From Paralvinella palmiformis (lineage: Eukaryota; Annelida; Polychaeta; Terebellida; Alvinellidae), in the NCBI GenBank assembly GCA_025642065.1, contig JAODUP010000187.1, positions 62,001-126,000 on the forward strand: DNA of 64,000 nt. The letters run 5' to 3'. The notes beneath the pieces were generated by a model. That model worked only from the letters and a program-made list of their open reading frames with translations. It searched no databases and was not told the DNA's origin. This document shows positions 24,918-33,786 of the stretch, in pieces. Position 1 is the first letter of the stretch. Each line of letters opens with the position of its first letter. A program made the translations under genes and the position numbers.

Positions 24918-27012
24918 ATATAATAGTTTACATTAGAATTAATAGTGTTGGACTTCATAGTTTAGTAGTATGCTTGGTCTAATTCGTTATGTGCAAGAAT
25001 ACTTTGTAATTAACTTTGCGGCCATTGCACGATCCATACGAAGTTGGAATCTTAAGAGGAAGATATTTTTTATTAGTGCCCCTGTTTAAAGATTCTGTGT
25101 AGCCCAAAGTTGTTGAGTTTCACTTCGTATATCGCTAGTGATACATAATGTGGTATATTCTGTAAAGGTTCTAATTAATTATGGTCTATTCCAGGGGCGG
25201 ATCCATATTCTTTGGGTGGGGGATCTATCAAGGACAAAGCTATTATGCGAGGGGATAGGTCTCCTCCTTCCTCTGTGGAAGAAAAATGGAAATCAGCTCA
25301 TGCTTAGATGTCGTCTGAGGGACTACAAAATCTATATATATATTTGTTTTCATAAAAAATTGAAAAATACGCCTTCCACACACAAAACAAAATAGGCTGT
25401 GAAATGACCTAAACCGTGTTCAATTATTTTCTGATCGATTTATGCGAGGGGGTTTTGTAGTCCCTCAGACGACATCTAAGCATGAGCTGATTTCCATTTT
25501 TCTTCCACAGAGGAAAGGGGAGACCTATCCCCTCGCATAAATCGGTCCTGTCAGACTGCCTGGACCACAGATTTAAACATCTGGATACCTCATTATCTAA
25601 TAACCTTGGAGTTAGCAGGTCGTCATGCCATGATTCAAATTGATCTGCGGGAGGCATCCCTAGTTTGACAATTAAAGAAGGTATTAGGTTCAGCAAAGCA
25701 CTCACTGGTCAGCAGTTGTCTACAGAGAAACGGTTCTGCAACTGTTGTAGTAATATATCAGTAAAATGAATACCAATACACCGATTCAATTACCCCTGCT
25801 GCCACCATACGGCTGAATTTCACACTACGTTTTCGGGTTAGAAGTCTAAGAATCACTGTGTTGCGTGACGATTTACGCGTATAGTGGCCGATAAATGTCA
25901 TACTGAAAAGCTGTATTAGGCTATTTACCAGCTATACTTTGCATTTATTTATAGTCCATTAAGGGTATGGGATCTCCAGATCATAATTTTGTATTTAATA
26001 AGAATAGGATATACTTCATCCAATAGATATATGCCACTAAACTAAGAAACGTTCAGCGCGATTTGCATGGCTGTCATGGTCCGGTCTGTCTAGTTCAAAC
26101 TCATTTTTGGCATGTAATATATGATTAATAATAATAATATATAAATATTAATTGTGTACTGTTTATTAACATTATCATATTGCTTACAGTGTAGCATGGC
26201 CCTGATATATATCATACCTGGACAGATAGAGACCTTGATGAGTCTACTTAACTTTACTGTTTGGATATTCCATACTCTTGTTGCCTCGAGTGTGATTTAT
26301 TACAGGAGGACGAGAAGATCTGTTTATAGGCCAATAAAGGTATGTGTAATGTTATCTTAAAGTAGGATGTTAAAAAAATATGAAGTGATAATAAAATGTT
26401 AACTCGGCTGTTTATAAACATGTCTTAGACATATCTACTATACTGGCCATGGTAAGGTTTATTGTATGAATGTATTATTGTTTTGAAGTCTTTCCTTTAT
26501 ACTGCTGGCATATCGTGATGATCTTTTTTTGTCAAGTTGTATTTTAGTATGGTATACTGGTGTTTAAGACAGATGGTCATTGAGATAAGATAATATTTGT
26601 TATCATTGTTCATCATCATGGTAGACATAATTTGTTAAATCCAGATTTTTTGGTATTTCTACAGGTGCCATTGTTCATACCAATATTTGTCATGTTGGCG
26701 TCAATATTTCTGGTGATTGTACCTTTTGTGATGAAGCCGAATGTTGCCTATCTGTACAGTATTGTGTTCTTCTTCATCGGCATTTTATTCTATATTCCAT
26801 TCGTACATTATGACGTGAAACTCGCTTGTATGGGTACGTTATGACAATTTTCACGGCTACTCGGTTTTATGAAATTCTGCACAATTTATTTCAATCTAAT
26901 CCACTCTCTTACAATGGTGTTTTTTCCAGATAAAGTGACAGTATTTTTCCAGATCTTATTGGAGTCTGCTCCAGCAATATTAACTTCACAAAAAATGAAA
27001 GGAAACAAATGA
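12742..27012 (+). CDS. SLC7A9-like: SLC7-family light-chain amino-acid transporter, b(0,+)AT/SLC7A9-like (complete, 12 exons, 501 aa)
   Basis: Exons: 12742-12898, 13348-13449, 15628-15876, 16066-16191, 16343-16442, 17055-17099, 17246-17369, 21592-21695, 22535-22631, 26190-26339, 26665-26833, 26930-27012 (TGA). They sum to 1506 nt with all phases consistent; an in-frame TAG at 12736-12738 bounds the start. The fold is a 12-helix APC exchanger. Residues 54-57 are SGIF, the carboxylate-binding break in TM1. Cys153 (SDGCGDPP) aligns with the cysteine that links light chains to an SLC3 heavy chain. Residues 235-245, [11 protein letters not shown], are the TM6 substrate segment, followed by [16 protein letters not shown]. 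The late segments [19 protein letters not shown] and [10 protein letters not shown] favour SLC7A9 over LAT or xCT. Family role: sodium-independent exchange of cationic and neutral amino acids or cystine at the plasma membrane. Exact substrate and orthology are inferred; xCT or y+LAT types remain possible. Confidence 0.9.
13956..13997. repeat. GC/AC alternating purine-pyrimidine run
   Basis: A stretch of alternating GCGCGC, ACAC and GCAC dinucleotides in SLC7 intron 2. Sequences of this type can adopt Z-DNA; that property is inferred, not shown. Confidence 0.7.
14111..14199. repeat. Compound (CT)n(GT)n microsatellite
   Basis: A pure CT run (to about 14146) passes directly into a pure GT run of about 50 bases in SLC7 intron 2. 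Both strands appear open across it only because dinucleotide repeats lack stops. Confidence 0.9.
15981..16046. repeat. (AT)n microsatellite just upstream of SLC7 exon 4
   Basis: An AT run ends 19 bases before the exon 4 acceptor at 16065, in a short intron (15877-16065). It lies where the branch point and pyrimidine tract would normally be. Confidence 0.85.
16193..16237. repeat. (TAA)n microsatellite at the SLC7 exon 4 donor
   Basis: The donor GTATAATAATAAT at 16192 runs straight into a TAA repeat. The expansion begins within the first bases of the intron. Confidence 0.85.
16556..16985. repeat. ACC/ACT/AAC-type imperfect minisatellite in SLC7 intron 5
   Basis: About 430 bases of CACCAACACTACTAA-like words in variable order. 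The plus strand is poly-Thr/Asn and the minus strand poly-Val/Leu in frame, so both look open. It lies fully within the intron 16443-17054 and is bounded at its 3' end by (AAT)n at about 17001-17040. Confidence 0.9.
17117..17215. repeat. (CACACACCCGTA)n and (CA)n tract upstream of SLC7 exon 7
   Basis: Four copies of an ACACACACCCGTAC unit lead into a pure CA run that ends about 31 bases before the exon 7 acceptor at 17245. The whole intron 17100-17245 is mostly CA-type repeat. Confidence 0.9.
17370..18300. repeat. (GAT/GGT)n low-complexity tract with internal duplication
   Basis: GATGATGGTGGT-type repeats begin at the exon 7 donor (ATG|GTATGATGATG) and continue with interruptions to about 18300. 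A segment at about 17808-17925 recurs nearly intact at about 18063-18180, so part of the tract was duplicated in tandem. Long poly-Met or poly-Ile readings here are not genes. Confidence 0.9.
19041..19483. repeat. 33-bp minisatellite (about 13 copies) in SLC7 intron 7
   Basis: The unit is ATAACATCCCTGTCTACATA followed by TAATAATTGTAAG, with A/G variants. Copies are adjacent without spacers, so this is not a CRISPR array. The period divides by three, which keeps a long minus-strand frame open. Confidence 0.93.
19628..19680. repeat. (AT)n microsatellite
   Basis: A pure AT run of about 53 bases directly abutting the SINE-like sequence at 19681. Confidence 0.9.
19681..19935 (+). repeat. tRNA-like SINE of a second family
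   Basis: Begins with GGCCTCTATGGCCTAGTGGG, resembling a tRNA A-box region. A B-box-like AAGGTTCGTATCTGG follows near 19736. The body differs from the SINE at 237-425. It ends near a short TTATTATTATTAT run. Confidence 0.55.
20607..21060. repeat. 33-bp minisatellite, unrelated to the first (about 13-14 copies)
   Basis: The unit is TTCTATACATTATGTTCATG followed by AGGTATTCTGGTG. Most copies are near identical; edge copies are diverged and a few have small indels (for example at 20660 and 20843). It lies in SLC7 intron 7. Confidence 0.93.
21905..22000 (+). repeat. Possible tRNA-headed SINE fragment
   Basis: Contains GTGGGTTCGATTCC, a good B-box match, preceded by AAGCTTGCATTACAAACCTC as a tRNA anticodon-arm-like region. 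The A box is not clear. It lies in SLC7 intron 8. Confidence 0.4.
22265..22469. mobile_element. 205-bp MITE with TA target duplication
   Basis: The left end, AAGGTAGTCATTGATTTACG, matches the reverse complement of the right end, CGTTAGTCGACTACTACCTG, over about 20-25 bp with mismatches. TA flanks both sides (22263-22264 and 22470-22471). Internal repeats of GACCGGTCAA occur in inverted pairs. TA duplication points to a Tc1/mariner or pogo-type source, by inference. There is no coding capacity. Confidence 0.75.
22890..23010 (+). repeat. Diverged tRNA-headed SINE
   Basis: GCCTCCATAAGCTAATTGAT, then a B-box-like TTTGATTCAAACCCCGG, then AGAAGGGTGTTTCGTCTTTC, which parallels the body of the SINE at 237-425. 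It is older and more mutated than that copy. Confidence 0.55.
23117..23196. repeat. (CA)n microsatellite, about 40 units
   Basis: An uninterrupted CA run of about 80 bases in SLC7 intron 9. Confidence 0.95.
23370..23967. mobile_element. About 0.6-kb TIR element (non-autonomous)
   Basis: The left end (TATAACGTTGACCTGAAA ... AACTAGACCGA) matches the reverse complement of the right end (CGGTCTAGTTTT ... TTCAGGTCAATGGTTTATA) over about 35 bp. A hairpin with arms AATACATACAT/ATGTATGTATT lies inside near 23508-23540. No coding frame is seen. The superfamily cannot be set from the ends alone. Confidence 0.65.
24005..24165 (+). repeat. 5'-truncated SINE, same family as 237-425
   Basis: GCGTGTTGGACCACAGATCA, TCTGAAAGTTGTTTC, GGAGGTCGCTCGACCC and CACAAAAGTGGCCGT are shared with the 237-425 copy, in the same order. 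It ends in (ATC)n. The A-box end is missing. Confidence 0.8.
24880..24915. repeat. (AT)n microsatellite
   Basis: A short AT run in SLC7 intron 9, next to A-rich sequence near 24780 (AATAAATAAAAAAG). Confidence 0.85.
25192..25332. mobile_element. Fragment of a TIR element beginning CAGGGGCGGATCC, containing one arm of a long inverted repeat
   Basis: CAGGGGCGGATCC followed by a G-rich stretch looks like the end of a widespread invertebrate DNA element (from memory). From about 25243 to 25331 the sequence is the reverse complement of 25440-25542, with a few differences. Together the two form a large inverted repeat with a loop of about 105 bp. Confidence 0.6.
25436..25544. mobile_element. 109-bp unit with 16-bp terminal inverted repeats
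   Basis: The left end CGATTTATGCGAGGGG and the right end CCCCTCGCATAAATCG are perfect reverse complements, bounding a 109-bp unit. Its interior also occurs inverted at 25243-25331. It is a MITE-like element in SLC7 intron 9, with no coding capacity of its own. Confidence 0.75.
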
Positions 27013-27109
27013 AAACATATTTCTTCTGTGACTGATTTCATGATTACACTTTATAATGTAACACGTTTGTTGTTCTGTACCTTTAATATTTATGTGAACA
27101 CATTTATCG

Positions 27110-27115
27110 AATAAA
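27110..27115 (+). promoter_or_regulatory. Polyadenylation signal AATAAA for the SLC7 gene
   Basis: AATAAA lies 98 nt after the TGA at 27010-27012, at the expected distance for a short 3' UTR. Confidence 0.6.
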
Positions 27116-27205
27116 ACAAATCTGATTTGATTAACACCAAATGTTGTATATAACAAACATATCAGTTTATGGACACAATCGTAAACGGACCTTCAAATGT
27201 CACTA

Positions 27206-28116
27206 CCGTATATACTCGTGTTTAGGCCGCACTTTTTAAAGCACGAAATCGGCTTATACACGGGTCAGACTAAACGGAAGGTACTATTTGGCATATTTTA
27301 GTGGAAAATACAATAATATTGTTTTGCAACATTAATAATAAATATATGAACAACAAACAAATTAATTAGGGGAGTTTTCGCTGTTCTCTTTTGAAGCCAA
27401 ACTTAATCGTGATAACCGTCAGTGAGTAGCGTGGTGTTGGCCTGTTGTCAAGTAATAATTTATGGGTAATGTAGTCAGGGTCAGAATGTCGCTGGTACCA
27501 AGGCCGTCTGGGAACGGCCAGCACATGATTTATTATCTAGAGGTGTCAAATGATCCGGATCGCAATTAACCTGTTTGATGCACAGGGATCCAGAAAGTAC
27601 GACAATCTGATCCTACAAAAGCTGTAGGTCCAAATCGGCTGCGATACGAAAACGGCCGCCCTATGACCAATACGGCCGCCTCCATAAACTATTAGAGGCA
27701 GATTTAATTTTTGGTCTATCTAAGATGTGTCATTACTATCGAAATGTGTGAGTGTGTGTAATTGAACGGAACGGCAAATAAGGCCACACAAAGAATGACC
27801 ATAGAAGCCACATCAAAGGAAAACGAATACAGCAAACAATGTGTTAATTCCTTCCAAAGCTGGAACATGGGAACTACTAATAAACTACTTTAAGCAGCAT
27901 TATGGAAACGAACGCACAGCAACAGACAACCTGAAAACGGCCGTTGTTACCTATTGTCACACAGTGGGTGAATTTTTGGGTTTTGAATAAATTTGTTGAT
28001 TTTAGTGCGGCTTATACACGAGTTCGACTGTAGGGGGGGGTTATTTGGTCCTAACACCTGGTGCGGCTTATACACGAGTGTGGCCTATACATGAGTATAT
28101 ACACGAGTATATACAG
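27206..28116. mobile_element. About 0.9-kb TIR element with CCGTATATACTCGTG ends
   Basis: The left end reads CCGTATATACTCGTGTTTAG and then GCCGCACTTTTTAAAGC. The right end reads CACGAGTATATACAG, preceded by repeated GCGGCTTATACACGAGT blocks near 28009 and 28066. A TA lies immediately left; the right flank is CA, perhaps a mutated TA. The interior has fragments but no intact transposase. By its ends it belongs with TA-inserting elements; the exact family is uncertain. Confidence 0.7.
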
Positions 28117-28884
28117 CACTCTTGTCATTGATACATTTTCTGAAAATATTTTTCACATACCTGAAGACAATCATGAAAATTCATGCTGCAGATTCAGGAA
28201 AGTTGAATTTGAGAGTTTGAATAAGTTTATAACCAAATTCAACCTAAGTCATAATTTCTGATTTAATTAATACACAACTTCGGATTAGTGTCCATTGATA
28301 GGGTATGATAATTATGTACTGTTTTGTATAATTTTCTAACTGGTTTTCTTTTGTTATAAATATGACAATTGTTATGAAACTATTTTCAGTGTTTTTCATA
28401 AAAGGTTAGTTGGTTACACTAATTTTGTTAGCAGGAATCAAATCTAATAGTAATACCGGCATCTCTAATGATAAAAATGGTATTGATAACTTAACTTGTT
28501 TCTCTTTTTGAGGTAGTGAATTGGGTTTACTAAGTGCTAAAGTTTGTATTTAAAGCTACTTTGGACTAAATGATATATTTTCAAGTCTTTTTTTCATGAC
28601 AGGGGGTTAGGGTGTGGGTCTTATTCATCACAATCATGGTGCGTGGGAAATCGATGGTTCTCTGATACCTGACTGTCAATTATCTACAGATTTATTCTAC
28701 CAGAATACACTAGTGTTATCAATTCTGAAACATAACTAAATTTTGAATTAGTCCCCATTCAATTATAGATCAAAATGTATTTCTCATTAAGGTAATTAAT
28801 ATTTAGTAGCTGCCATTAAGGTCTTTATCAGTGTTTATAATAATCGGTGGCCATATTTATAGCAATATTCATTAATGTTATGAT
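28117..28884. other. Intergenic, nothing recognised
   Basis: AT-rich sequence between the TIR element and the 31-bp minisatellite. No recognisable coding segment or repeat boundary was seen. Confidence 0.5.
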
Positions 28885-29080
28885 GTACAGTAAACATTGA
28901 GGACAAAATTCAGAGGCTAAAAACATGTTGAGGACAAAACTCTGAAATTAAAAACATGTTGAGGACAAAACGCTGAGGTTAAAACATGTTGAGGACAAAA
29001 CTCTGAAATTAAAAACATGTTGAGGACAAAACGCTGAGGTTAAAACATGTTGAGGACAAAACGCATGTCTAAAATAATGT
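28885..29080. repeat. 31-bp minisatellite, about 6 copies
   Basis: The unit is AACATGTTGAGGACAAAACT followed by CTGAAATTAAA. Two variants (CTCTGAAATTAAA and CGCTGAGGTTAAA) alternate. Confidence 0.9.
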
Positions 29081-30191
29081 TGAGGACCGACTCCAATGTT
29101 ATTCACTATTTAATAATAATTATTTTAGTAATAGAATATCTATCTGTGGTATGTAGGATATACATTTCATAGGATATACATTTCGTCTGACGAAAAAAAT
29201 GTTAATAAAAAATATTCAACTTTATGTAACTCAGTAGTATGTAGATCTACTCTGTGTACTGACAACTCTGATAGATGCTATCACACAAGTGTTAGCTGTA
29301 ATGAGATCAATAACCTTATATCAGGTGCTAAATAATAATGTTTGGAATAATTATAATGAATGAAGAATTTTGACTAAACACAGTCATCTGTATTAACTGT
29401 ACTTCATCGATTGATCTGAAATAACTATATATAACTAAACACGTTAACTATTTAACTTATCGTGGATAAGTTATCTATTATAACTTTAATAACTGATTAT
29501 GATTATAATTTCCTGGGTATTTATCCTTAGGTCACAGGGCTCGACATTAACGGTTGTCCGCCTGTCCGGGACAACTAAACTACGTAATCAGACAAGTAAA
29601 ATCACATGCTTGGTTGTCCGCCGTGTCAAGTCGTATTTTCGATGGTTCTTAGTGACTCAGAACCATCGAATATACGTTTTCAGTAGAATGATTGTATGCT
29701 GTTTTGGAGCTCTTCGTGGTTGGAAAAGTATCATAGTTTAAAACACCCGAGCTGATACTTCACCAACGGTCGCTAAAAAGCACTCCTCCGGGTTGTAGGC
29801 TGGATTTAGGGCCGATTTTCAGCAGAAACGACACATATTTATCAGCCGATAGTCTCCTGATCTGAAATAATGCTAATATCATACTTATAAATATTTACTG
29901 AATATCAGAACCATGCTTGAAGGATGGAAGAGATTTTGGTCAGCTGATGATCTTGGCTGGTAAACAGCCATTTGCATTATGATGGTCATGTGACTCAAAT
30001 ACGCTCTCCTGATTGGCCAGTTGTCTTTGTTTACAGTAAATAAAAACACATGGGCTTATTTATATGGTGGATATGTGTCCCTTCCCTGTTTATTTATTTG
30101 ATCACTGTGTTTTTTTCCATTTTATATTAATATTATGACATAAATATGGATTTCATATATCATATCAACTGTTTTCATACTTTGCTGAAGG
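29081..30191. other. Intergenic region with a hairpin and an unidentified repeat-like patch
   Basis: No gene is recognised. At about 29540-29620 a CpG-bearing patch contains GGTTGTCCGCCTGTCCGGG and a second GGTTGTCCGCC, suggesting internal duplication in an unnamed dispersed repeat. A strong hairpin lies at 29638-29670. Confidence 0.5.
29638..29670. repeat. Perfect 12-bp hairpin
   Basis: TTCGATGGTTCT and AGAACCATCGAA are exact reverse complements separated by nine bases. No T-run follows and it is not next to any recognised gene. Confidence 0.8.
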
Positions 30192-32005
30192 AATTATAGT
30201 AGTAGTAGTAGTATTTATTTCCAATTTCAATATCAAATAACGTATACATAATGCAATTTTACAAGTATATTACATATAAAGAAATTGGGGGACCAATGTA
30301 GCCGAAGCTGTCTTCCCATTGGCCCCGAACAATTATAGCTAATAATAGTCAGCTCGATAAAACGCCGTTTGTGTATTTGCAAGTCTGGTCGTGAGTGTAT
30401 TGGAAGTATGTGGACCAGGTACCAAGGAATCATATAATTACCTAGACATGTGTGCATTGACAACAATAAGGGTTGTTGCATTTTACAGATGCTGAGTAAG
30501 TAGCTAAGATGTAATTTTTCAGGGTTTTCTTAGTTTTTTATCTTGAATTACAAGTGGAAAGGATACTATTCCAATTGTTCCATATAATGGGAAAATTGAC
30601 TAACGGCAACTTACTGGATAGTGCAGAGTTACATCGAGGTACATGCATATGACTAGATTGCCTTGTCACGCGATTTTCCCGTATCTCAGAATTTAGACGG
30701 AATAGGCCATCGAAGGATATAGGAAATCTCTTATAAATAAAGTCGTCCATGAACAAAACATACGTGGTATTGATACATGTCACTTAATTTTAAGATTTCA
30801 CAATTTGTGAATAAGGGATCGGTATGATTGTTATAACCCGCATTATTAATAATACGAATAGCTCTTTTCTGCAAAGACACAGTTTTCTGAAGGATTGATG
30901 AATTGGCGTTCCCCCAAATTAGTAAACCATATGAGATATATGGTTGTATGAGAGCCAGGTATAAAGTTTTCAGACTATTTTTTGGTAGGAATTTCTTTAC
31001 TTGTTTTATGCCATATAAGGCCCGAGAAATCTTATTTTTCACGTAAATCAAATGATATTTCCATGAAAGAGTCTCGTCCAGAAAGACACCAAGAAATTTG
31101 GTGGTTTTCTCTTGGAATTGAGAACCAATTTGCTCTAAATGAGTACCAGCAACTGAAATGTCCAAGATGTTAAAATCCAAATTTTTTGTACCATCTTTGA
31201 AAACCATATATTTTGTTTTGTTTTTATTTAGCGAGAGACCATTTGCACAAAACCATTCAAATAAGTTATTCATTTCTACATTTGCCCTTTGATATAAGGT
31301 GGAAATATCAGTATCACTAATGATTAAAGAAGTGTCGTCTGCAAAAGATAATATATGTGCATTTGTGGATTTTGATATATCATTAACATATATTAGGTAT
31401 AGCAAAGGACCTAGGATAGATCCTTGTGGTACCCCACAGTTCATGAATTCAATATCTGACTTCGTTTTACCGATTTGAACATATTGTTTCCTATTCACAA
31501 GATAACTGGCAAACCATTTGTTGGCGACTCCCCTAATACCGTAGTAATTTAATTTATTTAATAATGTGTGTGTCTTTATAACATCAAATGCTTTTGAGAG
31601 GTCGCAGAAAATAGATAAGGTAACTTGCTTAGGAGTCGAATTATTAGCTACTGCACATTGATTTAATAAATGTATAATTGGGTGAATTGTTGAGTGTTTC
31701 TCACGAAAACCATACTGATGTTTGTAAAGAGTATTATTACTATTGAGGAAGCTCATTACCTTGTTATACATTATCCTTTCCAATATTTTCGAAAAAGCTG
31801 GGAGAAGGCTGATGGGTCTATAGTTTTTTTAATTCAGTGGGATTAGCTGATTTGTGTATTGGAATTACCTTAGCTATTTTCAGTTGATTGGGAACAATAC
31901 CGGTAATTATTGATCTATTTATAATGTGTGTCAATGGATATTTAATGTATTCAATAGATTCCTGGAGTAGTTTGGAGGATGTTTCATCATGACCTCTAAA
32001 TTATA
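30192..32005 (-). mobile_element. 5'-truncated non-LTR retrotransposon (Jockey/CR1-type LINE)
   Basis: A minus-strand LINE with the 3' half of the reverse-transcriptase ORF, a short 3' region and a (TAC)n tail at about 30199-30213. AATTATA occurs right at both ends (30192-30198 and 31999-32005), a plausible target-site duplication. The 5' end stops within the RT fingers region, as expected for incomplete reverse transcription. The clade is not resolved. Confidence 0.85.
30540..31990 (-). pseudogene. Reverse-transcriptase fragment of the LINE, frameshifted
   Basis: The minus-strand translation shows RT motifs in order: IVPNQLKIAKVIPIHKSANP, YGFREKHST, DLSKAFDVI, the GVPQGSILGPLLYLIYVND core, the catalytic FADD box (31334-31347, FADD in place of the usual YADD), the N-GLSLNKNKTK block, then KFLGVFLD and the thumb. 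The endonuclease domain is absent through 5' truncation. A run of seven T at 31824-31830 shifts the frame just before the RPISLLPAFSK block. The open frame ends at 30731, and a related segment continues in another frame to about 30540. It cannot encode an active enzyme. Confidence 0.85.
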
Positions 32006-32230
32006 TAGAGTTTTGGGTAACATTATTACTGTGTTTTATTTTATATTTAAACAATAGTGAGCTTCCCTTATCACATCAACAGCCACAAGAAGAAGAATCC
32101 CGGCTAGATTGTAGACATGACCAATAATTTATTAGTTACTGGATGAACTACGAATTGTTGATTATTATATACTTATATTGTGTTAGAGTGTGGATCAATA
32201 ATACCATAAACCCATAATTATCGTCTTTAT

Positions 32231-32375
32231 CTCCTTCGTGGTCTAATTGGTAGCGCGTTAGACAACAAATCACTACCACACGAGTTCGAATCTCGGCGTG
32301 GGCATAATTGATTTTCATCTTTGACATCGCTTCATTACTTTGGCCTACCATGTGCACAAAGTGCATGGCTGTGTT
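32231..32375 (+). repeat. SINE copy, same tRNA head as 237-425
   Basis: TCCTTCGTGGTCTAATTGGT (A-box region) and GAGTTCGAATCTCGG (B box), then GTGGGCATAATTG and TTTTCATCTTTGACATCG. Part of the body is deleted compared with the 237-425 copy. It lies on the 5' side of the LINE. Confidence 0.75.
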
Positions 32376-33745
32376 CTCCGTCGATTCCAGCAGTTTTGTT
32401 CTAACTAGTAAAAGTTTGATGTAGAAAGATATTTGTTGGGCTAGTGGATTTAAATTTGACTAGCGCAGGGGCTAGTGAGATGTAGAAATATTTTTCTGTC
32501 CCCGAGTTCATAGCATGTTTTACTGCGCCGATGCCAATAACTGCCGCACAGAAATCATTCAAGATATCGTTGTAGAAATTCAACTTCATAATTCCAGAAA
32601 CGAAAATTGCAAAGGGACAGTTCTGTATCGCAAAAGGAATACGAAGCCAAAAAAGAAATAACATTTTATTGCTAAATGGACATTTGAATTTCCGGGGTTG
32701 TTTTATGATGAGGCAGCCGATGAAATGTTCTGCAAAACCTCTAGCTAGGGGTGTACCTATTAATGCCAAGCTGACCAGTTCTTGGACAAGCAAAAATTAT
32801 ATGTGACTTGTCCTACATGACAAGTGGCCAAAAAAGTTAATGTCGTGTGTGAGTGTGTGTGCGCGCGCGCGTGTACGTGACAGTGTCTGTATGTGGATGA
32901 GATGTATATTAGTTATGGTATACAGTGTGGGTAGGACATATCAAAAACAAAGGCTGACCATTCCGTTTAATATATTTCTTGTTTTAATGTAAAACATTGT
33001 GATGTTAACAATAAAATGTAAACAAATTCTCGGAATAACAGAAGAACAAAGTTAGTCTGACTGCATACATGGGACATGATATATCTATATCATAACAATG
33101 TGTCACTATACTGCATAAAAACAACATTTTGTGTCCTCGGTGGCCAAGTATGAGACTCAATGGTAAACACATTATATTATGTATATAAACATGTCCCCTC
33201 TCTCACACACAATGTCATATAATCAGTTGAGAGACTATTTACTCCACACACATATATATATGTGTGTGTGTGTGTCACTACCCCATGGCATATTAAAAGA
33301 AGCGCTTATACTAAATGATATTATTGCTAGGTGGTATAGACGGAATGATTCACAGATTAACACAATGGAAAGAAAAAATGGCCGTAACTTTGCCTGCATG
33401 GCCATTTTATAAATGACCTTGAACTTGTTTGCCTCATCTGTCTGTACCCTTACATATCGGTTTATTTTCGCTGATAAATGTTACTATAAAATGTTCATTC
33501 AATGTGCATTTTCCACTTAGCTAAAGAGGAACAATATATTACTGATAACACACACAACTGATTCAGCAGACCAGGTTGTTCTATTTGTTACATAAAAGCT
33601 GTGAAGCTGCACACTAATTAAAATATTAAACAACAGAGCTATTTTTTATAATTCTGTTCATTACTGAGCATCTTGTGACTTATAATTCAATACCTGTCAA
33701 CAAGAACTGGTCCACTGGATAACAGTATTATTTTGGAATGTAAAT

Positions 33746-33786
<41 letters not shown>

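Noticed and set aside
24337..25440. A shared phrase GGTCATTTCACAGCC at 24348 and, inverted, near 25397
   Set aside because: Only about 15 bases match, which is too short to claim a related element.
32401..32793. Minus-strand open frame of 130 codons
   Set aside because: No recognisable motif or splice context, and GGGCTAGTGG/GACTAGCGCAGG phrases suggest a dispersed repeat.
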